Source: Lewinellaceae bacterium (GTDB lineage Bacteria; Bacteroidota; Bacteroidia; Chitinophagales; Saprospiraceae). From it: 64,000 bases of DNA. The notes beneath the pieces were generated by a model. It ran no database searches. It was not told the DNA's origin and was given only the letters and a program-made list of their open reading frames with translations. Numbering within the stretch: position 1 is the stretch's first letter; each line of letters begins with the position of its first letter. Positions 33,075-41,177 of the stretch are shown here, piece after piece. The stretch lies in assembly GCA_020636315.1 (NCBI GenBank), contig JACJYA010000006.1, positions 186,001 through 250,000 of the forward strand, read 5' to 3'. The translations under genes were made by a program, and so were the position numbers.

Positions 33075-33114
33075 TCCTCGATTATGCGAATCCATGAATT
33101 CACGATTATGCGAA
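33075..33114. repeat. 8-nt-period repeat array, TATGCGAA type
   Basis: Five octamers in register: TCCTCGAT, TATGCGAA, TCCATGAA, TTCACGAT, TATGCGAA. The sequence CGATTATGCGAA occurs twice, exactly 24 nt apart. The array ends 6 nt before the hydrolase start codon, in a gap of only 57 nt. Confidence 0.7.
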
Positions 33115-33120
33115 CACCCC

Positions 33121-33888
33121 ATGATCAACCTCAACCATAAAACTTTCGGACAGGGCAACCCCATTGTCATCCTGCACGGCCTTTTCGGCACGCTGGATAA
33201 CTGGCAGACATTGGGCAAACAACTGGCGGAAAACCACACCGTTTACCTCGTCGATCAGCGCAATCACGGCCGTTCGCCTCATCATGACGATATTGATTAT
33301 CCTTCAATGGCGGAAGACCTGTTGTATTTTCTGGAATCCAACTGGATATTCAAAACGGCCCTGATCGGGCACTCTATGGGCGGCAAAACCGCTATGCAGT
33401 TTGCTTTGATGCATCCGGATATGGTCGATAAACTGGTGGTCGTCGATATTGCTCCGAAAACATACCCGCCGGGCCATCAGGATATCTTTGCCGCTCTCCG
33501 CAGCCTCGACCTGCGGGCCATTGATGAACGCAGTGAAGCAGACGAACAGCTCAAAGAACCGATTCCTGATCTTTCAATCCGCCAGTTTTTGCTCAAAGGC
33601 CTCACCCGAACCAAGAGCGGCCACTTTCGCTGGAAAATGAACCTGGAAAGCCTCTACCGGAACTACGACAACCTGCTAGCGCCTCCGGAAGCAGATGCGC
33701 CTTACGAAGGTGACGCCCTCTTCATCCGGGGAGGAAAATCTCCCTACGTCAAGGATGAAGACTTCAGCCTGATCAGTGAATGGTTCCCGAAAGCCCGGGT
33801 AGAGACCATCCCCGAGGCCGGCCACTGGGTGCATGCGGATGCGGGGGAGCAGTTGGTGGAACTGATTCGGGGGTTCGTAGATTCGTGA
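33121..33888 (+). CDS. Alpha/beta hydrolase (YbfF-like esterase)
   Basis: A 255-residue cytoplasmic serine hydrolase. Signature segments are VILHGLFGTLDNWQTLG (oxyanion loop, about 16-32), VDQRNHGRSPH, the nucleophile elbow GHSMGG (Ser about 91) and the His in EAGHWVHAD. This matches the YbfF/ABHD11 type of acyl esterases. I chose 33121 (MINLNHKTFG) over an ATG nine codons upstream that lies in the octamer array. Its C-terminal codons and stop (FVDS, then TGA) overlap the next array. It could be co-transcribed with hemW 60 nt downstream. Confidence 0.85.
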   Translation: MINLNHKTFGQGNPIVILHGLFGTLDNWQTLGKQLAENHTVYLVDQRNHGRSPHHDDIDYPSMAEDLLYFLESNWIFKTALIGHSMGGKTAMQFALMHPDMVDKLVVVDIAPKTYPPGHQDIFAALRSLDLRAIDERSEADEQLKEPIPDLSIRQFLLKGLTRTKSGHFRWKMNLESLYRNYDNLLAPPEADAPYEGDALFIRGGKSPYVKDEDFSLISEWFPKARVETIPEAGHWVHADAGEQLVELIRGFVDS

Positions 33889-33937
33889 TCTGCAGATTCA
33901 TTGCTTAGCCTACGAATCCCGATTTAACGAATCCCAA
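33874..33937. repeat. 8-nt-period repeat with inverted halves, overlapping a stop codon
   Basis: Left half TTCGTAGA, TTCGTGAT (33874-33889); right half with ACGAATCC at 33912-33919 and again at 33928-33935, exactly 16 nt apart. The two halves are roughly complementary (TTCGT against ACGAA). The left half encodes the last residues and stop of the hydrolase. Confidence 0.55.
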
Positions 33938-33947
33938 ATCCACAATA

Positions 33948-35099
33948 ATGCCAGGCATCTACCTCCATATCCCCTTCTGCAGACAGGCTTGCCACTACTG
34001 CAACTTCCACTTCTCCACCTCGCTGAAGTACAAGGAAGAAATGGTGGAAGCCATGTTGATGGAACTGGAACTGCGGAAGGATTATCTGGTGGACAGAGAA
34101 CTGGACAGCATCTACTTCGGCGGCGGCACTCCCAGCTTGTTGACGGAAGGCGAACTGATGCGCTTTTTTGAGAAAATCGGAAAATACTTCACCATCCGGC
34201 CGGATGCCGAGATTACCCTGGAGGCCAATCCCGATGACCTCACAAGAGAAAAGATCGCCGCTCTGCGCCGCACGCCCGTCAACCGCCTGAGTATCGGCGT
34301 ACAATCCTTTTTTGAAGAAGACCTTCGCTTCTTTAACCGCGCCCACAATGCCCGTGAAGCACGAGCCTGTCTGGAGCAAGCCCTTGTTGCCGGCTTCGAT
34401 AACCTGACCATTGATCTCATCTACGGCTCACCAACCACCAGCCATGCCCACTGGGAGGAAAACCTGAAAACTACCTTCCAGTATGGCATTCCGCATGTTT
34501 CCTGCTATGCTCTGACGGTGGAGGAACGCACCGCCCTGGCGCATTTTATCAAAGCCGGCAAGGTAAAACCAGTGGATGAAGAGCATGCCGCCCGCCAGTT
34601 CGAAATGCTTGTAACCGCCATGCAGGCAGAGGGATACGTCCAATACGAGATATCCAACTTCGCCAGGCCCGGCCATTTCGCCGTACACAATTCCAGTTAC
34701 TGGAAAGGGGAACCTTATCTGGGCATTGGCCCTTCCGCCCATAGCTACAATGGCGAAAGCCGACAGTGGAACGTGGCGAATAATGCGAAGTACCTGCGTG
34801 CTTTGAAAGACGTGAAAGATGCTGAAAATCTGGCTTCTACTCTTTTCGGCATCGAATACCTCACACCTGCCGACCGCTACAACGAATACGTCATGACCGG
34901 CCTGCGCACCATCTGGGGCGTAAGCCTGGAGCGCCTGCGGGAGATGGGCCCCGGGTATGAAGCCCATTTCCTCCAGCACATTCAACCCTTCCTGGCCAAC
35001 GGCCAGGCCAAGCAGGAAGGGGAAACGATCCGCCTGACGGATGCCGGCCGGTTTCTGGCTGATGGCATTGCTGCGTCCGTTTTCGCTGATAATGCCTAA
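33948..35099 (+). CDS. hemW: Radical SAM heme chaperone HemW
   Basis: A 383-residue radical SAM protein of the HemW group (formerly annotated as coproporphyrinogen III oxidase-like), which binds heme and delivers it to target proteins. The 4Fe-4S cluster motif is YLHIPFCRQACHYCNF (about 5-20, CxxxCxxC). SIYFGGGTPSLL and LEANPDDLT bind SAM, and HNSSYWKGEPYLGIGPSAHSY (about 244-264) is typical of HemW. There is no extended N-terminus as in true HemN. Its stop overlaps the convergent aminotransferase stop by 4 nt. Confidence 0.9.
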   Translation: MPGIYLHIPFCRQACHYCNFHFSTSLKYKEEMVEAMLMELELRKDYLVDRELDSIYFGGGTPSLLTEGELMRFFEKIGKYFTIRPDAEITLEANPDDLTREKIAALRRTPVNRLSIGVQSFFEEDLRFFNRAHNAREARACLEQALVAGFDNLTIDLIYGSPTTSHAHWEENLKTTFQYGIPHVSCYALTVEERTALAHFIKAGKVKPVDEEHAARQFEMLVTAMQAEGYVQYEISNFARPGHFAVHNSSYWKGEPYLGIGPSAHSYNGESRQWNVANNAKYLRALKDVKDAENLASTLFGIEYLTPADRYNEYVMTGLRTIWGVSLERLREMGPGYEAHFLQHIQPFLANGQAKQEGETIRLTDAGRFLADGIAASVFADNA

Positions 35100-36274
35100 C
35101 CAACCGATTGGCCTGGCTCGTAATTATTCAATACATTTACCAACCGCTCCATATCCTCCTCCGTATTGTAAAAATGAGGCGCCACCCGCAACATGCCGCT
35201 TCGCGGTGCACAAACGATATTCTCCTCCTTCAACCGCATTCTGATGCCCTCCAGGCCTTCGCAATAGATGGAGAGAATGCCCGACCGGTGCTCTTCCTCG
35301 AACAACAGGGGTTTGAAGGCGGGATTGTCAAGCCTGTCGAGCAGAATATTCTGCAGCCGGATGGCCTCCTGAAAGATGGCATCCGCCCCGTAGCGGGCAT
35401 GAATTTCCCGGAGGCAGGTGGCCAGTGCGGCCACCAGATACACCGGAGAGGTACTGAATTCGAAGCGGCGGGCAGATGAGGAGGGGTTCCATTCGAGGTT
35501 CATGAAGTCGAACTCCTGCACCATCGTCTCTGCTCCTACCTGTACGGGGCGCAGTTTTTCTCTGAAGGCGGGAGAGGTGTAAAAAACGCCGATCCCCATA
35601 GGCCCCAACAGCCATTTCCAGCCGGCGGCGGCCAGGGCCGAGATATTCATCTCCTCCGGATAGATGGGTTGAACGCCCAGGCTCTGAGCGGCATCGATGA
35701 CCAGGTCGATACCCCGCTCCCGGCACAGTTGTCCCAGTTGTCGCAGGCCGGCAGCATAACCACTGGTAAACTGAACGTGGCTCAGGGCTATGATCCTGGT
35801 CCGGGGAGTGATCAGGGCCTCCAGCTCTTCCATGCTCCACCGGCCGGTCACCGAAGAGGGAATATCCTCCCTGGCGGGGATGCTGGAGAGCAGTTTCAGC
35901 CTGACTCCCCGCGTCACTTCCTGCAGTTTCCAGGGATGGAAATTGGCGGGATATTCCTGAGTGAAAGTGATCACCTCATCGCCGGGTTCGAAGGGATAGC
36001 CGTTGGCCACCATTGACAAGGCATCGGAAGTGTTCTTAACGGCGGCGATATTTTCCGGCCGGGTATGGAGGAGTGTGGCAGTATGGGTTTTCAACTCGTT
36101 GAGTTGTTCCATATAGGCTGTTAATACACCTCCGCCGCCCCGCTTTTCCTGAGCGCGGAGCAGCTCAACAGCTATATCCGCCGCTTTGCTGTAAAGAGGA
36201 GAGACGCTACAGTGGCCGATGAAAGTCATTTCCCGGCGGGAAGTAAAGAGAGATGGAGACTTGTCGAAGTGCAT
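35096..36274 (-). CDS. Class V aminotransferase-fold PLP enzyme
   Basis: A 392-residue PLP enzyme of the class V/cysteine desulfurase-like group. VKNTSDALSMVANGYPFEPGD (about 79-99) binds the cofactor phosphate region, LVIDAAQSLGVQP (about 186-198) gives the Asp, and GWKWLLGPMGIGVFY (about 217-231) carries the Schiff-base Lys. It lacks an obvious desulfurase Cys loop, so the reaction may be an isomerase/epimerase, transaminase or lyase. Cytoplasmic. Convergent with hemW; an 18-bp inverted repeat lies upstream. Confidence 0.8.
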   Translation of the reverse strand: MHFDKSPSLFTSRREMTFIGHCSVSPLYSKAADIAVELLRAQEKRGGGGVLTAYMEQLNELKTHTATLLHTRPENIAAVKNTSDALSMVANGYPFEPGDEVITFTQEYPANFHPWKLQEVTRGVRLKLLSSIPAREDIPSSVTGRWSMEELEALITPRTRIIALSHVQFTSGYAAGLRQLGQLCRERGIDLVIDAAQSLGVQPIYPEEMNISALAAAGWKWLLGPMGIGVFYTSPAFREKLRPVQVGAETMVQEFDFMNLEWNPSSSARRFEFSTSPVYLVAALATCLREIHARYGADAIFQEAIRLQNILLDRLDNPAFKPLLFEEEHRSGILSIYCEGLEGIRMRLKEENIVCAPRSGMLRVAPHFYNTEEDMERLVNVLNNYEPGQSVG

Positions 36275-36330
36275 AAGGCTTTTGCGTCTAATATAGATAA
36301 TATTACGCCTTTTTCAGGTTTCTGTCCCGT

Positions 36331-36383
36331 GTTAGTGCTTGTTTGGAGTCCAATCTTTGAGCCGCCTCCAAACAAGCACTAAC
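36331..36383. repeat. 18-bp perfect inverted repeat in a 3'-to-5' gap
   Basis: GTTAGTGCTTGTTTGGAG (36331-36348) and CTCCAAACAAGCACTAAC (36366-36383) are exact reverse complements around a 17-nt loop. It starts 5 nt past the stop of the M28 peptidase gene (minus strand) and precedes the aminotransferase start at 36274. There is no T-run. Its sequence differs from the repeats at 11087 and 25075, but the placement is the same. Confidence 0.85.
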
Positions 36384-36387
36384 CGGA

Positions 36388-37770
36388 TTAGTTCCGCCTC
36401 CTCGGGATGAGGCTGGTGGGATACACCACCACGCTCTCATTGCCATCCTTGCCTACTGCCGCCACACCGAAGAGGTAGTTGTCGATGATGATGTTTTCCA
36501 GGGTATAGTCCGTCACTTTGCCTACAAAACGGGAGTACTGCCACTGAGGAGCGGTCGTCTCCCGCCAATAAACCTTGTAACCGGCCAGGTTGGGGCCGTC
36601 GGGAGATTCCCACTGCAGGCGGGTGGAGGGTTCCACGGCGCCGCCGATCATCAAATTCTGAGGGGGTGGAGGCGCCCAGGCCAGGGCTGCAAGTGTAATG
36701 GTATTGACGGCAGTCAGCCGGGCGGCGTAATCGAAATCCACCCCTTTGATCACATCTCCGTACTCGATGCCATTTTCAGTTCGAATATCCTGGTGTTGCC
36801 GGTTGTAGTTCTCATGAGTCTCCATGATGCGGACACCGGGGAAGCCCTCGTCGTTGAAAGGGCGGTGGTGGCCGCCCCTGCCAAAACGGTCGAGCCGGTA
36901 GATCATGATGGCCTTCAGGTTGTCCATATACTGGCTGGTAAGCCGTTCGATGTAGCGGGCCAGCTGCCGGGAGGGGCCGTCAACTTCCCCTCCGTAAAAG
37001 CGGTTCCAGGTGCGGAGGCGCTCGTCGGCGGTGGCGGGGGTGGGCTCTGAGAAGACGCGGAAGGAGGAATTGTCTATTACCCCATCTATTCCTTCGATGT
37101 TGCCGATCATATCGTTGTTCAATACCCCGATGATGTCCCAGCCTTCCTCTTTGGCCACCTCCGCCATGTATTTGCCGCCGAACAGGCCCTGCTCCTCACC
37201 GGAAAGGCCGGCGTAAACGATACTTGTGGGGAAGCGGTACTTCGTGAGCACCCTCGCGGCCTCCAGCGTGCCGGCCATACCGGAGGCGTTATCGTTGGCG
37301 CCGGGGGAATCGGAAACGCTGTCCAGTGCATCGGAAACGCGGGAGTCGATGTCGCCGCTCATGATGACGTATCGATCCGGATACAGGCTGCCTCTTTGAA
37401 TGGCCACTACATTAACCACCCAGGTATCTTCCACAAAACGACGGTTGCCCTCGGCCGGCACCAGGCTTCGCTGATAAAATACCTCCAGGCACCCGTCGCA
37501 GGATTCGGAGATCTTGTCAAACTCGGCTTTGATCCACCGGCGGGCAGCGCCGATGCCTCTGGTGTCGGAAAGCGTATCGGACAAGGTGTGCCGGGTGCCG
37601 AAGCCGACCAGTTTTCGAATATCCGCTTCGATGTGTTCGGCGGAAGGCGCCCGGCTGATCTCCAGCAGGCGAGGGTCCATTTGGGGAGGCGCCTGGGAGG
37701 CATCCTGCGCCGACAAATTCTGAAAAAAGACAAAGGCGAAAATAATGGAGAAGATTCTGAACATAGCCAT
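36388..37770 (-). CDS. Secreted M28 family peptidase with fibronectin III-like domain
   Basis: A 460-residue exported protein: Sec signal (about 1-22, ending LSAQ), an M28 aminopeptidase-type domain (about 40-350) and a C-terminal Fn3-like domain (about 355-455, APPPPQNLMIGG to YLFGVAAVGKDGNES). Zinc ligands visible are the Asp of GANDNASG, Glu of SGEEQGL, Asp of NNDMIGN and His of ETHENYN. The first ligand, normally His in a GHxDS motif, is Asp here (GDIDSR), so activity could be altered. There is no T9SS tail. Confidence 0.8.
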   Translation of the reverse strand: MAMFRIFSIIFAFVFFQNLSAQDASQAPPQMDPRLLEISRAPSAEHIEADIRKLVGFGTRHTLSDTLSDTRGIGAARRWIKAEFDKISESCDGCLEVFYQRSLVPAEGNRRFVEDTWVVNVVAIQRGSLYPDRYVIMSGDIDSRVSDALDSVSDSPGANDNASGMAGTLEAARVLTKYRFPTSIVYAGLSGEEQGLFGGKYMAEVAKEEGWDIIGVLNNDMIGNIEGIDGVIDNSSFRVFSEPTPATADERLRTWNRFYGGEVDGPSRQLARYIERLTSQYMDNLKAIMIYRLDRFGRGGHHRPFNDEGFPGVRIMETHENYNRQHQDIRTENGIEYGDVIKGVDFDYAARLTAVNTITLAALAWAPPPPQNLMIGGAVEPSTRLQWESPDGPNLAGYKVYWRETTAPQWQYSRFVGKVTDYTLENIIIDNYLFGVAAVGKDGNESVVVYPTSLIPRRRN

Positions 37771-37865
37771 GAGGTAGAACCGTTTTGATTATAGATAATA
37801 AACTGAATTACGGCGCCAAGGTTCAGCCCTTTTTAGCTTGTATTATGTACCTCAGGGTACTGACA

Positions 37866-37906
37866 TTTATCATTGATAAAATCCTGGGATTTTCAGTATT
37901 TATCAT
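37866..37906. promoter_or_regulatory. TTTATCA palindrome upstream of the universal stress gene
   Basis: TTTATCA-T-TGATAAA (37866-37880) is a perfect 15-nt palindrome, and a second half-site TTTATCAT lies at 37899-37906, 33 nt from the first. It is placed like an operator 70-80 nt upstream of the chosen start. The binding protein is unknown; the TTGAT core recalls FNR-type sites, but the spacing differs. Confidence 0.35.
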
Positions 37907-37947
37907 ATCGGAGATATTCTCTCAACGAACTCGTAAAACTAATCGCT

Positions 37948-38883
37948 ATGCGTACTGCAACTGAGAAAAGCGCTGCAAAAAATAAAATGATACAGCCCTT
38001 CAAAGTGAAAGAGGCCGTGGTTGGCCTGGCTTTGGACCGGGCGGATGAAGCCGTGCTGAAATACCTCAATTTTTTCAATGGCCCTATTTCCATTGAGGGG
38101 CTTTCGTTCCTGCACGTTATACCCAATACCCGGGCGAGGCTCCCGTTGACGATCGCTCCCGGTGTAGAGATCAGCAAAGAAGACGAAGAAAAGGCAAGCC
38201 GGGAACTTTCGGAAAAAGTAGCCGAAGCTATACCGGCCAGGGCAGCCAGTGATATTCAGTATTTTGTTGAAGACGGTTCGCCGCTGGAGAAACTCCTGGC
38301 GCTGGCCGATGAGAAGAAGGCGGATTTGCTCGTTATTGGTAAAAAAGCCGATACGCTCGCACATGGCATTCTTTCCAAAAACCTCATCCGGCAGACGAAA
38401 GCAAACGTTATGGTAATTCCGGAGCATACCACTATAGCGTTGAAAAAGATACTGGTGCCGGTGGACTTTTCTGACAACTCCACCAGGGCGCTGAAGACAG
38501 CACTGGCGATCAAAGAACAGGCCGGCGATAAAGTAAAGGTCTTTGCCATCAACATTTATCAGAGGCCCAACCTGATGTCCTACAAACTGGATATGACCCC
38601 CGAGCGCTTCGAGCAGAATATTCAGGAGAACCACGAGAAAGGCTTCGAGAAATTCATGAAAGAAGAGTTGCCTGAATACGCTGATGCAGTAGAACCCATC
38701 CTGATCTGGAACGATATGCCCGATGTAGCCCACCACATCATGGAAAGCGCCAGGGAAATAGGCGCCAACCTGATCGTGGCCGGCAGCAAAGGCCATTCCA
38801 GGCTGGCGTTGATGCTGCTGGGAAGTACGACTGAAACCCTCCTGAACATCAACACCAGTATCCCTGTTCTGGTGGTCAAATAA
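37948..38883 (+). CDS. Tandem universal stress protein (UspA family)
   Basis: A 311-residue cytoplasmic protein with two Usp domains (about 17-155 and 162-310). The second has the complete ATP-binding signature G-2x-G-9x-G-S in AGSKGHSRLALMLLGS. In the first the same region (GKKADTLAHGILSKN) is degenerate, so only one half probably binds ATP. KKILVPVDFSDNSTRAL marks the start of the second domain. I chose the ATG at 37948; 37987 is an alternative, and an in-frame upstream start at 37873 falls in the palindromic operator region. Confidence 0.85.
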   Translation: MRTATEKSAAKNKMIQPFKVKEAVVGLALDRADEAVLKYLNFFNGPISIEGLSFLHVIPNTRARLPLTIAPGVEISKEDEEKASRELSEKVAEAIPARAASDIQYFVEDGSPLEKLLALADEKKADLLVIGKKADTLAHGILSKNLIRQTKANVMVIPEHTTIALKKILVPVDFSDNSTRALKTALAIKEQAGDKVKVFAINIYQRPNLMSYKLDMTPERFEQNIQENHEKGFEKFMKEELPEYADAVEPILIWNDMPDVAHHIMESAREIGANLIVAGSKGHSRLALMLLGSTTETLLNINTSIPVLVVK

Positions 38884-38914
38884 GCAGGTGCACAATTGGT
38901 TTCCCATGAGGTTG

Positions 38915-38971
38915 TTCCGAATGCTTTTCTACCTTCTCAGGAAGGAAAAGCATTCGGAAGCTTTATTTCAG
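38915..38971 (+). terminator. Strong hairpin terminator downstream of the Usp gene
   Basis: TTCCGAATGCTTTTC (38915-38929) pairs perfectly with GAAAAGCATTCGGAA (38945-38959), with an inner CTTC/GAAG stem closing a TCAG loop. GCTTTATTT follows. It lies 32 nt after the Usp stop codon and before the aminotransferase gene. Confidence 0.75.
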
Positions 38972-39014
38972 GCCAGACATACTGAAGTAGCTAAATTTAT
39001 CGTAATATTCCCGC

Positions 39015-40127
39015 ATGTCTTATCAAAACGAACTCAACACCAGCCAGCGCATTCTGATGGGCCCCGGCCCCAGCGATGTGCACCCCCGCGTACTCAAGGC
39101 TATGGCCACTCCGCTAATCGGCCATCTGGACCCCGAGTTTGTCGCCATTATGGACGACATCAAGGCCATGGCCCAACTCACTTTCCAAACCCAAAACCAC
39201 CTGACCTTTGTGGTGTCGGCCCCCGGCAGCGCCGGTATGGAAACCTGCCTGGTGAACCTGCTGGAACCAGGAGATGAAGCGCTGATATGCATCCATGGAG
39301 TTTTTGGCGGCCGTATGGCGGACATAGCAGAGCGGTGCGGGGCAAGGGTAACCCGGGTGGAGGCGCCCTGGGGAGAGCCCATCGACCCTCAGCGGGTGAA
39401 GGAAGCCCTGGAAAAAGGCCGGCCGAAACTCGTGGCTGTCGTGCATGCGGAAACTTCAACCGGCGTACTGCAGCCGCTTGAAGAGATCAGCCGGATGGCA
39501 AAAGATGCCGGAGCACTGTTTTTAGTTGATGCGGTAACTTCCTATTGCGGCACAGAGGTGAAAGTAGATGAGTGGGGCATTGACGCCATCTATTCCGGCA
39601 CTCAGAAATGCCTGAGCGCCCCTCCGGGCCTGTCGCCCGTATCGTTCAGTGAACAGGCTGTAAAGGTTCTCGATCAGCGCAAGACAAAGGTGCAAAGCTG
39701 GTTCCTGGACCTGTCACTGGTGAAGAGTTACTGGGCGGGCGCCAAGCGGGCCTATCATCACACGGCGCCGGTATCTTCCATGTTCGCCCTGCGGGAAGCT
39801 TACCGCCTCGTCCTGGAAGAAGGGCTGGAAAAGCGCTTTGAGCGCCACCGAAGGAACCATGAACTGCTGAAAAGGGAACTGGAAGCACTGGGCTTTGAAT
39901 TTCTGGTGAAGCCGGCTTACCGCCTCCCAATGCTCAATGCTGTTGTCATCCCTCCGGGGGTTGATGACGCCCCCACGCGAAAACGCCTGCTGGATGAATA
40001 CAATATCGAAATAGGCGGCGGTTTGGGTAAGTACGCAGGAAAGATCTGGCGCATCGGCCTGATGGGAGAGAGCTCTACACCTAATCACGTGCACATGCTC
40101 AGCTCGGCCCTGAGAAATATCCTCTAG
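39015..40127 (+). CDS. Alanine-glyoxylate / serine-glyoxylate aminotransferase family protein
   Basis: A 370-residue PLP aminotransferase of the AGXT class V group, which typically moves an amino group from alanine or serine to glyoxylate. MGPGPSDVHPRVLKAMATPLIGHLDPEF (about 14-41) is the family N-terminus, VVSAPGSAGMETCLVNLLEPGD binds PLP, FLVDAVTSYCGTEV provides the Asp, and YSGTQKCLSAPPGLSPV carries the Schiff-base Lys. The C-terminal YNIEIGGGLGKYAGKIWRIGLMG is diagnostic. Cytoplasmic and monocistronic. Confidence 0.9.
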   Translation: MSYQNELNTSQRILMGPGPSDVHPRVLKAMATPLIGHLDPEFVAIMDDIKAMAQLTFQTQNHLTFVVSAPGSAGMETCLVNLLEPGDEALICIHGVFGGRMADIAERCGARVTRVEAPWGEPIDPQRVKEALEKGRPKLVAVVHAETSTGVLQPLEEISRMAKDAGALFLVDAVTSYCGTEVKVDEWGIDAIYSGTQKCLSAPPGLSPVSFSEQAVKVLDQRKTKVQSWFLDLSLVKSYWAGAKRAYHHTAPVSSMFALREAYRLVLEEGLEKRFERHRRNHELLKRELEALGFEFLVKPAYRLPMLNAVVIPPGVDDAPTRKRLLDEYNIEIGGGLGKYAGKIWRIGLMGESSTPNHVHMLSSALRNIL

Positions 40128-40475
40128 CGGCAATTTTCAGGCAGGGACGGCTTCAACCAATGGGGAAAGCGCCGGGTAAGACAGCGAAGCAGGAGCCCCT
40201 TCTTCGCTGCAAAAGCCAACAGTATCGGGTTAAATCGTGCACGGCTTTATAAAAATGCTTATATTTGCCTTGCTCAACACCCTGTTTATCTTACTTATGG
40301 GAATGGATGGCTACTATAAAATTCCTTCCTCTTTTCTTTTCAACAGTCAAACCCCGGTATCCTGTAACTGTCAGCGTTTTGCAACGCCCCTGCTTGCTCC
40401 AGTTGAAAGCGGCTTTCTTCATGATTAAAGCTGCTAAAGGATGATCATAACTTTTAACCGATAAAATTTGATACA
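40128..40475. other. Intergenic region with one hairpin
   Basis: A 348-nt gap. CAGCGAAG (40182-40189) and CTTCGCTG (40202-40209) form an 8-bp stem about 55 nt after the aminotransferase stop and may terminate it. A 63-codon ORF at 40237-40428 is not supported. AAAATTTG at 40463-40470 is close to a promoter -7 box. Confidence 0.45.
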
Positions 40476-41099
40476 ATGAGAATGCTAATCCATCTTTTTA
40501 TCGCCGCTTTGTTTATTGCTGCTGCACCTTACCAGGCCCAGGCGCAGGACCTTACCAAAGAGGAACTTAAATACTGGAAAAGCCAGGCAAAAGAATACAA
40601 GCGCAACCCCGGAGCATTGAAGGAGTTGTCTGAAGAAGCCGAGATGGCACAAAAGAAAGCCAGAGAAATGGAACTTAAGATGACCCAAATGGAAGCTGAC
40701 CGCGTCTCGAATGAAAACCAGATCAACCAGATGCAACAGGAGATATCCAGCCTGAACAGCCGGCTGATCACTGCACAAAACGCCATTCAGCAACTTAATG
40801 AAGAGAAAGCGTCAATGCCGGCCAAGGGCTCAGATATGTCAGGCCTGGTTTTCCGCGTGCAGATCGGCGCCTATGGAAAAACCAACATCCCGGGCAACCT
40901 CGACCAGGAAAATGACAATATGGACCTGGAAGTGGAGGGCGGCCTGCAAAAGATACTGATCGGGCATTTCCGCAATTATCAGGACGCCGATGCACTGAAA
41001 TCCCACATGCAGAAGATCGGCGTGAAGGATGCCTGGGTTGTGCCTTACCGCGATGGAGTACGCATTACCCTGGCCGAGGCTGGAATTGAAGTGAATTAA
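40476..41099 (+). CDS. Exported coiled-coil protein with SPOR-like C-terminal domain
   Basis: A 207-residue protein: Sec signal (about 1-24, ending AQAQ), a long coiled coil (about 30-115, rich in Glu/Lys/Gln) and a C-terminal domain (about 125-205) reading VFRVQIGAYGK, KILIGHFRNYQDADALKSHMQKIG and DAWVVPYRDGVRI. This is the layout of SPOR/SPOR-like domains that bind denuded peptidoglycan. It is probably periplasmic, perhaps outer-membrane associated. It ends at a strong terminator. Confidence 0.75.
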   Translation: MRMLIHLFIAALFIAAAPYQAQAQDLTKEELKYWKSQAKEYKRNPGALKELSEEAEMAQKKAREMELKMTQMEADRVSNENQINQMQQEISSLNSRLITAQNAIQQLNEEKASMPAKGSDMSGLVFRVQIGAYGKTNIPGNLDQENDNMDLEVEGGLQKILIGHFRNYQDADALKSHMQKIGVKDAWVVPYRDGVRITLAEAGIEVN

Positions 41100-41122
41100 A
41101 CGATCCCTGAAACGGGGTAAAA

Positions 41123-41177
41123 AAAGGCCTTCCCGGCGTCTGGCTGCCGGGAAGGCCTTTCGTTTTTGTTTGTTTTT
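41123..41177. terminator. Bidirectional Rho-independent terminator
   Basis: AAAGGCCTTCCCGGC (41123-41137) and GCCGGGAAGGCCTTT (41146-41160) form a perfect 15-bp stem with an 8-nt loop, followed on the plus strand by a T-rich run. On the minus strand the stem is also followed by a T-run (complement of 41118-41125). It separates two convergent genes and probably serves both. Confidence 0.9.

Noticed and set aside
33873..33945. tRNA-like sequences with TTCGTAGATTCG-type stretches
   Set aside because: No cloverleaf, no paired acceptor stem and no anticodon arm; explained better by the octamer array.
40237..40428. A 63-codon hydrophobic ORF in the gap before the SPOR-like gene
   Set aside because: No supporting start context or family; the second half lacks membrane character and is probably chance.
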